Assembly: GCF_000312125.1 (NCBI RefSeq)
Contig: NZ_HE978642.1
Span: 619,342 to 683,341 of the forward strand
Reading direction: 5' to 3'
From: Timonella senegalensis JC301
GTDB taxonomy: Bacteria; Actinomycetota; Actinomycetes; Actinomycetales; Cellulomonadaceae
Length of the DNA stretch: 64,000 nucleotides
A program made the position numbers and the translations under genes. Under the pieces are notes generated by a model that was not told the origin of the DNA, did not search any database, and saw nothing but the letters and a program-made list of their open reading frames with translations. Shown here piece after piece: positions 1 through 6,824 of the stretch (position 1 is the stretch's first letter; each line of letters opens with the position of its first letter).

Positions 1-1525
1 AGGCCGCGTTATCGACCACCTTGACCGTGGCACCCTTGACCTCTCCAACATCCGTTTCCTCGTCCTTGACGAGGCTGACGAGATGCTGCGCATGGGCTTT
101 GCAGAGGACGTAGAGCGCGTATTCGGCGAGGCACCAGCCGAGCGCCAGGTTGCACTTTTCTCCGCAACCATGCCACCGCAGATCCGCCGCGTTGCACAGC
201 ACCACCTGAAGAACCCTGTCGAGATCGCGGTTGCACGCCAGTCCACCACCGTTACCTCGGTGACGCAGGAATACGCGATCGTTCCGTTCCGTCACAAGTC
301 CGGTTCGCTCTTCCGCGTCCTAGCTACCTCGGACGCCGACGCTGCCATCGTCTTCTGCCGCACCCGTGGTGCTGCTGAAGAGGTCGGTTCGGCTCTGGTT
401 GAGCGCGGTATCTCCGCAGCAACCATTTCCGGTGACGTGGCGCAGAAGGACCGCGAGAAGATCGTTGAGCGCCTGCGCTCCGGTCAGCTTGACGTCCTCG
501 TTGCAACCGACGTTGCGGCCCGTGGCCTCGACGTTGAGCGCATCGGACTGGTTGTTAACTTTGACATTCCTGGTGAGCCTGAGGCTTACGTCCACCGCAT
601 CGGTCGTACCGGCCGTGCAGGACGTAGCGGCCGCGCGCTGTCGTTCGTGACCCCAAGCGAGCGCTCCAAGCTCAAGTTCATCGAGCGCACAATCCGCACG
701 AGCCTCACCGAGATCGAGATCCCCTCCCCTGCTGACGTGTCCGAGCACAAGGTCAAGAAGATGCTTGGCTCGCTCGAGACCCGCATCGAGGCCGGACGCC
801 TGGCGATGTACGAGAAGCTCATCACCACGTACCTTGAGGAGCACGAGGCGGAGAACATCACCGTTGCCGCAGCTCTTGCAGCAATCGCCGTTGGTGACTC
901 CGGACCACGCGCCCGCGCGGAGCAGGAAGAGTACGAGAACCAGCTCGCTGAGGACCGTCGTGGACGCAAGAACCGTGAGGAGCGCGAGTCGCGTTTCTCC
1001 AAGGACCGTCCAGGCCGCTTTGACCGCGACCGTCACGACCGTGGTGACCGTGGTGACCGTTCGTCCCGTGACCGTGGCGGACGCCGCGACCGCGATGGCG
1101 ATTCGGGTACCCGTTACCGCATTGCAGTTGGGCACAAGGATGGCGCGGAAGCCCGCGGCATCGTTGGCGCACTGACCAACGAGGGTGGCCTGTCCGGCCG
1201 CGACCTCGGCCGCATTGAGATCTTCGGCTCGTTCTCGCTGGTTGACATCAGCGCCAACGTTGACGAGGACATGATGGGTCGCATCTCGCGCGCACGCGTG
1301 GGTGGCAAGGCTCTTCGCATCCGCCTCGACGACGGACCAGCTCCTCGCAGCGGCGGCTACGACCGTGACCGCGGTGGAGACCGTGGTGACCGTCCACGCT
1401 TTGACCGCGACCGTCACGACCGTGGTGGAGACCGCGGTTACGACCGTGGCGAGCGTCGTGGACGCAACGACTGGAACGACCGGTCTGACCGCTCATCGTT
1501 CAAGCCACGCCGCGGCAACCGCTGA
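1..1525 (+). CDS. deaD: DEAD-box ATP-dependent RNA helicase, 3' part
   Basis: ATP-dependent RNA helicase of the DeaD/CsdA type, acting in ribosome assembly and cold-stress RNA remodelling. The gene is cut by the window edge; the frame opens at base 2. The visible part begins just before motif II (LVLDEADEM) and continues with FSATMP, FCRTRG, the ATDVAARGLDV motif and HRIGRTGRAGRSG, so the end of RecA domain 1 and all of domain 2 are present. After an Arg/Asp-rich stretch (nt about 900-1100) comes a DbpA-type RNA-binding domain (YRIAVGHKDG to GKALRIRLDDG), then a second RGD-repeat tail ending SFKPRRGNR. The tails are presumably disordered RNA-binding segments. A strong hairpin terminator follows at once. 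Family assignment is secure; the exact paralogue name is not. Confidence 0.95.
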   Translation, partial: GRVIDHLDRGTLDLSNIRFLVLDEADEMLRMGFAEDVERVFGEAPAERQVALFSATMPPQIRRVAQHHLKNPVEIAVARQSTTVTSVTQEYAIVPFRHKSGSLFRVLATSDADAAIVFCRTRGAAEEVGSALVERGISAATISGDVAQKDREKIVERLRSGQLDVLVATDVAARGLDVERIGLVVNFDIPGEPEAYVHRIGRTGRAGRSGRALSFVTPSERSKLKFIERTIRTSLTEIEIPSPADVSEHKVKKMLGSLETRIEAGRLAMYEKLITTYLEEHEAENITVAAALAAIAVGDSGPRARAEQEEYENQLAEDRRGRKNREERESRFSKDRPGRFDRDRHDRGDRGDRSSRDRGGRRDRDGDSGTRYRIAVGHKDGAEARGIVGALTNEGGLSGRDLGRIEIFGSFSLVDISANVDEDMMGRISRARVGGKALRIRLDDGPAPRSGGYDRDRGGDRGDRPRFDRDRHDRGGDRGYDRGERRGRNDWNDRSDRSSFKPRRGNR

Positions 1526-1544
1526 TCGGTTGACTGACTGAAAA

Positions 1545-1572
1545 GGGGGCCTCACCGCAAGGTGAGGCCCCC
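1545..1572. terminator. Bidirectional intrinsic terminator between deaD and the hisG cluster
   Basis: A perfect 12-bp stem (GGGGGCCTCACC / GGTGAGGCCCCC) with a GCAA tetraloop. AAAA precedes it and TTTG follows, so it can stop transcription from both converging genes. Confidence 0.9.
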
Positions 1573-1607
1573 TTTGTCATACCTGATTTTCGACGATTTT
1601 GCTTGCG

Positions 1608-2078
1608 TCAGTCCTTGTCGTGCCGCTGCTCGTAGGCCCGCAGAGATTCCTCGCAACGCAGGAGGAACCGTGCGCTCGATTCTCCCTCAGAGCGCGCGAG
1701 GGCAAGGAGGGTGATCCGCTTGGGTCCGATCAGCTCCGCGTACGCCCATGCGTCATCGGGCGAGTAACTCAGCTTGAATACCTGGGCCCACGAGACGTCG
1801 TAGTCACGGAAGAAGTTGTGGATCGAGATCCCGTCGCTGTAAAGGTCAACTCGCGCGCGCGCGAACCGCCACAGGATGGTCAAGAAGATGGCAAGGATGA
1901 GCAGGAGACCCACGGTATTTCCGCGATCGAAGCCATCGGGCTGCCCCGGCGACTGCCACAGAATAATGGCCATACCTGTACTGAGGATGAGTCCGGCTAT
2001 AAAGCAGACGAGCCGCAGAACTCTGGGCGAGTACGATCCTTCGTACTCTCCAAGCGCTCTGCGGCTCGTTTTGCTCAC
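1608..2078 (-). CDS. PH-domain membrane protein downstream of hisG
   Basis: About 156 aa. Two hydrophobic segments near the N-terminus (VLRLVCFIAGLILSTGMAII and VGLLLILAIFLTILW) are followed by a soluble domain with the pattern LYSDGISIHNFF..YDVSWAQVFKL, typical of bacterial PH-domain (bPH6-like) membrane proteins. A gene of this type often follows hisG in actinobacteria. The frame stays open upstream into hisG, so the start is uncertain. I chose the GTG at 2078, 17 nt after the hisG stop; a GTG at 2090 is possible. The function is unknown; a role in the cell envelope is inference only. Confidence 0.7.
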   Translation of the reverse strand: MSKTSRRALGEYEGSYSPRVLRLVCFIAGLILSTGMAIILWQSPGQPDGFDRGNTVGLLLILAIFLTILWRFARARVDLYSDGISIHNFFRDYDVSWAQVFKLSYSPDDAWAYAELIGPKRITLLALARSEGESSARFLLRCEESLRAYEQRHDKD

Positions 2079-2095
2079 GTCTAGTCCCACTTCAC

Positions 2096-2944
2096 CTAGA
2101 GGCGACAGGCCATGATGCCGGTCACGAGGATGGCGCGTGCACCGATCTCGTACAGCTCGTCCATGACCTTGTTGGTTTGGTTCTTTGGAACCATGGAGCG
2201 TACTGCGACCCACTCGGAATCGTGCAATGGCGAAACCGTTGGCGATTCGAGGCCCGGGGTCACGGCGACTGCCTGTGCCACGTTTGCCGCAGGCACGTCG
2301 TAGTCCATGAGGACGTACTTGTGTGCGGTCAGCACGCCCTGGAGCCTGCGTGCCAGAGTGGACAAGCCGACGGGGTCTTCTACACCCTTGCGCTTAATGA
2401 GAACGGCCTCGGAAACGAGGATTGGCTCACCGAACACCTCGAGGCCCGCAGCCTTGAGAGTGGTGCCAGTCTCCACGACATCAGCGATGAGATCCGCAAC
2501 ACCGAGCTTGACGGAGCTCTCAACGGCGCCATCGAGGTGGACCACGGATTCAGGCGTGATGCCCTGAGCGGCAAGGTGATCGGCGACCAGGACGTTGTAC
2601 GAGGTGGCAACTCGCTTGCCTGCGATCTCGGCAATGGAGCTCATCGTCCCGGCAGGCGCAGCAAAGCGGAACGTCGAGCGAGCGAACTCGAGTGGCAGGT
2701 GCTCCTCGGCGTTGGCACCCGAGTCGAGCAGGAGGTCACGGCCGGTAATACCGGCGTCAACGGTTCCAGTTCCCACGTACACGGCGACATCACGTGGACG
2801 CAGGAAGAAGAACTCGATGTCGTTTTCTGGGTCTGCGAGCACGAGCTCGCGGCTGTCGCGGCGCTGCTTGTACCCCGCCTCGCGGAGCATTGCGACAGCT
2901 GGTTCGGAGAGTGAGCCCTTGTTGGGTACGGCTACACGAAACAT
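2096..2944 (-). CDS. hisG: ATP phosphoribosyltransferase (long form)
   Basis: Catalyses the first step of histidine synthesis: ATP plus PRPP to N1-(5-phosphoribosyl)-ATP. At 282 aa it is the long form. The catalytic part starts [16 protein letters not shown], contains the [20 protein letters not shown] segment, and has the PRPP-binding [20 protein letters not shown]. The C-terminal ~75 residues ([30 protein letters not shown]) form the ACT-like regulatory domain that binds histidine, so feedback inhibition is expected and no HisZ partner is needed. It follows hisE by 33 nt, the usual actinobacterial hisE-hisG order. Confidence 0.97.
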   Translation of the reverse strand: MFRVAVPNKGSLSEPAVAMLREAGYKQRRDSRELVLADPENDIEFFFLRPRDVAVYVGTGTVDAGITGRDLLLDSGANAEEHLPLEFARSTFRFAAPAGTMSSIAEIAGKRVATSYNVLVADHLAAQGITPESVVHLDGAVESSVKLGVADLIADVVETGTTLKAAGLEVFGEPILVSEAVLIKRKGVEDPVGLSTLARRLQGVLTAHKYVLMDYDVPAANVAQAVAVTPGLESPTVSPLHDSEWVAVRSMVPKNQTNKVMDELYEIGARAILVTGIMACRL

Positions 2945-2977
2945 AGTGAATGGCTTTCGGATGAAGTGAACGGCTGG

Positions 2978-3241
2978 TCAGAGGTACTTATATACGTCAT
3001 CAAGGGAGATTCCCTTGGCGATCATCATGACCTGCGTATGGTAAAGAAGCTGTGAGATCTCTTCCGCTGCCTCTTCATGGCTCTGGAACTCAGAGGCCAT
3101 CCAGACTTCTGCGGCCTCCTCGACAATCTTCTTGCCGATGAAGTGGACGCCGGCGTCGAGCTCCTTGACGGTCCCGGAACCTTCGGGACGCTGCTCGGCC
3201 TTGGCTTGGAGTTCTGCGTACAACTCTTCAAATGACTTCAC
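2978..3241 (-). CDS. hisE: Phosphoribosyl-ATP pyrophosphatase
   Basis: Second step of histidine synthesis: hydrolysis of phosphoribosyl-ATP to phosphoribosyl-AMP. The 87-aa protein is a complete stand-alone HisE of the all-alpha MazG-like fold, with the metal-binding [16 protein letters not shown] helix and the [18 protein letters not shown] helix. The start is GTG at 3241 and no Shine-Dalgarno is visible. A TAGACT -10-like hexamer lies only 6 nt upstream of the GTG, so the transcript may be leaderless. It forms an operon with hisG and the PH-domain gene. Confidence 0.95.
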   Translation of the reverse strand: MKSFEELYAELQAKAEQRPEGSGTVKELDAGVHFIGKKIVEEAAEVWMASEFQSHEEAAEEISQLLYHTQVMMIAKGISLDDVYKYL

Positions 3242-3247
3242 CGTTCT

Positions 3248-3253
3248 AGTCTA
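3248..3253 (-). promoter_or_regulatory. Candidate -10 element of a leaderless hisE transcript
   Basis: On the minus strand TAGACT (TAnnnT) ends 6 nt before the GTG start of hisE, and no ribosome-binding site separates them. This spacing is what leaderless actinobacterial genes show. I found no clear -35, so this is tentative. Confidence 0.4.
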
Positions 3254-3331
3254 CGACGGTGTCATGCTTCGAGAATGGAAACGTCCATCCACTGAACCAT
3301 TCGGACAGCCAATCAGCCACTCCCATTACAC

Positions 3332-3363
3332 AACTGGCCTAGTTCAAACGAACTGGGCCAGTT
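3332..3363 (-). terminator. Hairpin after rpe
   Basis: Nested inverted repeat, outer arms AACTGGCC / GGCCAGTT and inner arms AGTTC / GAACT around AAAC. It starts 14 nt downstream of the rpe stop and has no T-run. The most likely role is an rpe terminator; its symmetry also allows an operator for the hisE promoter. Confidence 0.55.
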
Positions 3364-3376
3364 GAGATCGTAAAGA

Positions 3377-4054
3377 TCAGTGGGTGTGCTTCTGTGCCAT
3401 CTCCCGCAGCGCTGCGATCTCGGCTGGGATGTCGGACGCGCCGTACACCGCAGACCCGGCAACGAAGACGTTTGCCCCTGCCTCAGCCGCCATGTCAATG
3501 GTGGACCGGGAAACGCCGCCATCAACTTGGAGCCAGACGTCCAGGTTTGCCTCGCTGATGGCCTTTCGGGTGCGCTCGATCTTGGGCAGCGTGCCCTCGA
3601 TGAAGGACTGGCCGCCGAAACCGGGTTCGACCGTCATGATGAGGAGCATGTCGAGCTCTGGAAGGAGATCAATGAATGGTTCGATCGGGGTTGCTGGCTT
3701 GATGGCCATTCCGGCGCGTGCACCGAGCCTGCGGAGCTCGCGGGCGAGCCGAACAGGTGCGGCTGCCGCCTCAGCGTGGAAGGTGACGGACTGGGCGCCA
3801 ACCTCGGCGAAGCCAGGAGCCCACCGGTCTGGGTCCTCGATCATCAGGTGCACGTCGATTGGGATTGGGGAAACCTGACGGATGCGCTCGACCACGGGCA
3901 GGCCGATGGTCAGGTTGGGCACAAAGTGGTTGTCCATGACGTCCACGTGCGCCCAGTCGGCGGTCGCGATCTTGCCTAAGTCACGCTCTAGGTTGGTGAA
4001 GTCAGCAGACAGGATGCTCGGAGAAATCAACGCAGACAATGTTTCCTCTTTCAT
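3377..4054 (-). CDS. rpe: Ribulose-phosphate 3-epimerase
   Basis: Interconverts ribulose 5-phosphate and xylulose 5-phosphate in the pentose phosphate pathway. The TIM-barrel sequence carries the family signatures [30 protein letters not shown] (catalytic Asp and metal-binding His), [22 protein letters not shown] and VDGGV. I chose the ATG at 4054 ([13 protein letters not shown]) because GAGG lies 8 nt upstream; an in-frame GTG 9 nt earlier would place that sequence too close. It lies downstream of rsmB with a hairpin between them, in the conserved actinobacterial order rpe-rsmB-fmt-priA. Confidence 0.96.
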   Translation of the reverse strand: MKEETLSALISPSILSADFTNLERDLGKIATADWAHVDVMDNHFVPNLTIGLPVVERIRQVSPIPIDVHLMIEDPDRWAPGFAEVGAQSVTFHAEAAAAPVRLARELRRLGARAGMAIKPATPIEPFIDLLPELDMLLIMTVEPGFGGQSFIEGTLPKIERTRKAISEANLDVWLQVDGGVSRSTIDMAAEAGANVFVAGSAVYGASDIPAEIAALREMAQKHTH

Positions 4055-4105
4055 GCCGAGCACCTCGGTGCCCTAACGACTCTGTTGTGTCTTGATGGTA
4101 TTGCA

Positions 4106-4144
4106 CGTGCTGCGGATAACGGAATTGCCGGTATCCGCAGCACG
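4106..4144 (-). terminator. Hairpin after rsmB
   Basis: Perfect 13-bp arms CGTGCTGCGGATA / TATCCGCAGCACG with a 13-nt loop, beginning 10 nt after the rsmB stop. No U-tract. Probably ends or attenuates the fmt-rsmB transcript before rpe. Confidence 0.65.
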
Positions 4145-4153
4145 CATAACTAA

Positions 4154-5782
4154 CTACTTGAGGCGGCGGAGCAAGGTCAGGTGCATTGCATCCGTGCCGT
4201 GCACATGTGGCCACAATTGGAGGTCGGTCCGGTCGGCGAATTCCGCGTATGGGCCACTGATCTCCTGGGCGATCTCACGGGCGTCGAGGCGCTCCACGGT
4301 GCCCTCATCTAGTCCGCCGAGTACTGCGTCCACGATGAACCTGGTCTCCGCGAGGTGGGGCGAGCAGGTCACGTAGGCAACAACGCCACCTACGCGCACG
4401 GCTTTGAGCGCGGACTGCAGGAGTTCCTTTTGGAGTCCGGTCAGAACCGAGACGTCGGATACCGAGCGGCGCCAGCGCGACTCCGGACGGCGGCGCAGCG
4501 CGCCGAGTCCCGAGCATGGTGCGTCGAGCATGACGCGGTCGTAGGCGTCCGGTTCGAGATCTCCGATCTCGCGGCCATCCCATACCTGAATCCGCTCAAT
4601 CGCGGATTGTGGGATCGCCTTGAGGGATTTTTCTACAAGTCCGGCACGGTGTGGCTGAATCTCATTAGCGACGAGTCGCGCACCCTTCTGTGCGGCTACA
4701 GCTCCGATGAGGGCGGCTTTACCGCCGGGTCCAGCGCACATGTCGAGCCAGCGCTCGTCCGTTCCTTCGACTGGTGCATTGAGGAAAGCAAGAGTAACGA
4801 GTTGAGAGCCCTCGTCCTGAACGCCCGCGCGACCCGTGCGCACGTCATCGATGGTTGCGGGGTCCGTGCTCTCGAGCACGACCGCAGTTGGGGTGAGGTC
4901 GCCCGGGTATCCGTCGGTGTCCACCACAAGCTCGGCTTGGTCGCTCAGTCCCGGACGCGCCACCAGGGTGACGGAGGGTGCAGCGTTGTCGGCAGCAAGG
5001 AGAGCGGTGATTTCCTCTACCGGACGGCCGTTCGCCACGAGGGACTCGCGCAGTGCGCGGGTGATCCATGTTGGGTGCGAGTGCATCGCCGAGAGTGCCT
5101 CAACCTCGTTCTTGCCCTCCGCCTCGAGCAGAGCGAGCCATTCGTCGAGTGGACGCTCGGAGACGCGGCGCAGGATTGCGTTGAGGAACTGAGCGGGGCC
5201 CGCCCCCACGTGCTCGCGTGCAAGCGCAACGGTCTCGGACACCGCCGCGTGGGATGGAACGCGCATGCCGAGAAGCTGGTGGGCTCCGAGGCGTGCGAGG
5301 TTCAGTACTGGCACGTCAATCTGCTTGACAGGGCGGTCGGTGCAGTGTGCCAAGATGGCGTCGTAGCGGCCCTGCATGCGCAAGGTTCCGTAGGTGAGCT
5401 CAGTGGCAAAACCCGCGTCGCGTCCGGTGAGACGCGCACGGCTTAGTGCCGGTGGCAGCACGAGGTTGGCGTATGAGTCGGATTCTGCAACCTGCTGCAG
5501 GATCTCGAACGCGATGGTTCTTGGCAGGTCGGCGGAACGGCGCCGGGCGCTTGGGGCACTGGCGGTGCGGTGTCCCTCTCCCCTGCTCCGGGAGGCCGAA
5601 CGCTCGTGTCCGCGCTGGTTGCGGCGCTCGTTGTTGAACTCGCGGTCCTCGTTAGAGCCGCGGTAGCCACGGTCGTCCCGACCTCCGGAGCGGGAGTTGC
5701 CTCCGCCAAAGCGTGAGTATCCGCCCTGCGAACGTCCGCTTGAAGAACCGCGGCTCAACCTCGAGTTGTTGTCGTTGTTCAC
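4154..5782 (-). CDS. rsmB: 16S rRNA (cytosine-967-C5)-methyltransferase RsmB with RG-rich N-terminal tail
   Basis: SAM-dependent 16S rRNA m5C967 methyltransferase (Sun/Fmu). The 542-aa protein has three parts: an ~85-residue Arg/Gly/Ser-rich tail (SRGSSSGRSQGGYSRFGGG and similar), a NusB-like RNA-binding domain (about 85-230), and a Rossmann methyltransferase domain with the SAM motif LDMCAGPGGKAAL, motif IV DAPCSGLG and the catalytic-cysteine motif VTCSPH. The tail is longer than in E. coli RsmB (429 aa overall) and is probably disordered and RNA-binding. Its start overlaps the fmt stop by 4 nt, so the two genes are translationally coupled. Confidence 0.96.
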   Translation of the reverse strand: MNNDNNSRLSRGSSSGRSQGGYSRFGGGNSRSGGRDDRGYRGSNEDREFNNERRNQRGHERSASRSRGEGHRTASAPSARRRSADLPRTIAFEILQQVAESDSYANLVLPPALSRARLTGRDAGFATELTYGTLRMQGRYDAILAHCTDRPVKQIDVPVLNLARLGAHQLLGMRVPSHAAVSETVALAREHVGAGPAQFLNAILRRVSERPLDEWLALLEAEGKNEVEALSAMHSHPTWITRALRESLVANGRPVEEITALLAADNAAPSVTLVARPGLSDQAELVVDTDGYPGDLTPTAVVLESTDPATIDDVRTGRAGVQDEGSQLVTLAFLNAPVEGTDERWLDMCAGPGGKAALIGAVAAQKGARLVANEIQPHRAGLVEKSLKAIPQSAIERIQVWDGREIGDLEPDAYDRVMLDAPCSGLGALRRRPESRWRRSVSDVSVLTGLQKELLQSALKAVRVGGVVAYVTCSPHLAETRFIVDAVLGGLDEGTVERLDAREIAQEISGPYAEFADRTDLQLWPHVHGTDAMHLTLLRRLK

Positions 5783-6738
5783 AGTTCTCCCGCCGTTGTT
5801 GCGCCGAGGACTGCCTCAGCTTCGAGTCGCGCTCCACGCGCCCAGTCGGCCGCGTTCATGGTCTTCTTACCTACTGGAGTGACTTCCCCCAGGACTACTG
5901 GTGCGCCGCCGGTGCCCACGAACACGAGCTTCTTGGTTACATGCAGTGCCCCCGGTGCCAGCGCCTCGGGCGCTTCCGCTCCACGTGGGAGCGTGGCAAA
6001 GGGGCCGATGCCCAAGCGGGAACCGTCGGGTAGGGTCGTCCACGCGCCCGGGTCGGGTGTGCAACCCCGCACGGTGCGATCCACGATGTGTGGCGGACGA
6101 GTCCAATCGATGCGAGCATCCTCGGTCAGGAGCTTGGGCGCGAGGCTGATGCCATCAATCCCCTGCGGAATTGGGCTGATCGTGCCCTGAGCGATCGCGT
6201 CCATTGTTCCCACAAGGAGGGCGGACCCGGACTCGCTCAGGCGGCCAAGCAGGTCACCTGAGGTGTCGCGCGGGCGGATGGTTTCCGTCATCATTCCGTA
6301 CACGGGACCCGTGTCGAGGCCCTCCTCGATGCGGAATGTCGACGCACCAGTGACTGCGTCTCCTGCGATGATCGCGCGCTGCACTGGAGCGGCTCCACGC
6401 CAGGCAGGAAGTACCGAGAAATGCAGGTTAATCCAGCCGTGAGTGGGAATGTCTAGGACCTCGCGGGGCAGGATCTCTCCGTACGCCACTACTGCGGCGC
6501 ATTCAACGTCGAGGTCGGAAAGCATCTGCACGAAGCCCTCGGACCGTGGGCGCTCGGTGATGACGGGAATACCCAGTTCGAGTGCGGCCTCCTTCACGGG
6601 GCTGGGGAAGAGCTGGCGCCCCCTCCCCTTCCTCGCGTCGGCACGCGTCAGGACTGCAACGACCTCATGGTCGGAGTCAACGAGTGCTCTAAGGGCAGGA
6701 ACGGCGACGTCGGGCGTGCCGGCAAAAAGAAGACGCAT
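5779..6738 (-). CDS. fmt: Methionyl-tRNA formyltransferase
   Basis: Formylates initiator Met-tRNA with 10-formyl-THF. At 319 aa it is full length. N-terminal catalytic domain: MRLLFAGTPDVAVPALRAL, then NLHFSVLPAWRGAAPVQRAI, which holds the conserved Asn/His and SLLPxWRGAAP-type signature, and GASTFRIEEGLDTGPVY. The C-terminal tRNA-binding OB-like domain starts at about residue 210. The last 4 nt overlap rsmB. An AGGAGG-like sequence precedes the ATG. Confidence 0.97.
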   Translation of the reverse strand: MRLLFAGTPDVAVPALRALVDSDHEVVAVLTRADARKGRGRQLFPSPVKEAALELGIPVITERPRSEGFVQMLSDLDVECAAVVAYGEILPREVLDIPTHGWINLHFSVLPAWRGAAPVQRAIIAGDAVTGASTFRIEEGLDTGPVYGMMTETIRPRDTSGDLLGRLSESGSALLVGTMDAIAQGTISPIPQGIDGISLAPKLLTEDARIDWTRPPHIVDRTVRGCTPDPGAWTTLPDGSRLGIGPFATLPRGAEAPEALAPGALHVTKKLVFVGTGGAPVVLGEVTPVGKKTMNAADWARGARLEAEAVLGATTAGEL

Positions 6739-6824
6739 GGGTCCATTCTAGGAGGTAAGCGCTAGGCAAACGCGCTGGGTCAGCGTGCAATCCGCCATAG
6801 TACAGCCGCACAGGAAGACCCGAA

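Noticed and set aside
320..1417. 365-codon minus-strand frame opposite the DEAD-box gene
   Set aside because: Thr/Val/Ala-rich shadow of the RD-repeat region; the helicase motifs on the plus strand are decisive.
4355..5446. 363-codon plus-strand frame inside rsmB
   Set aside because: Antisense shadow; RsmB motifs lie on the minus strand.
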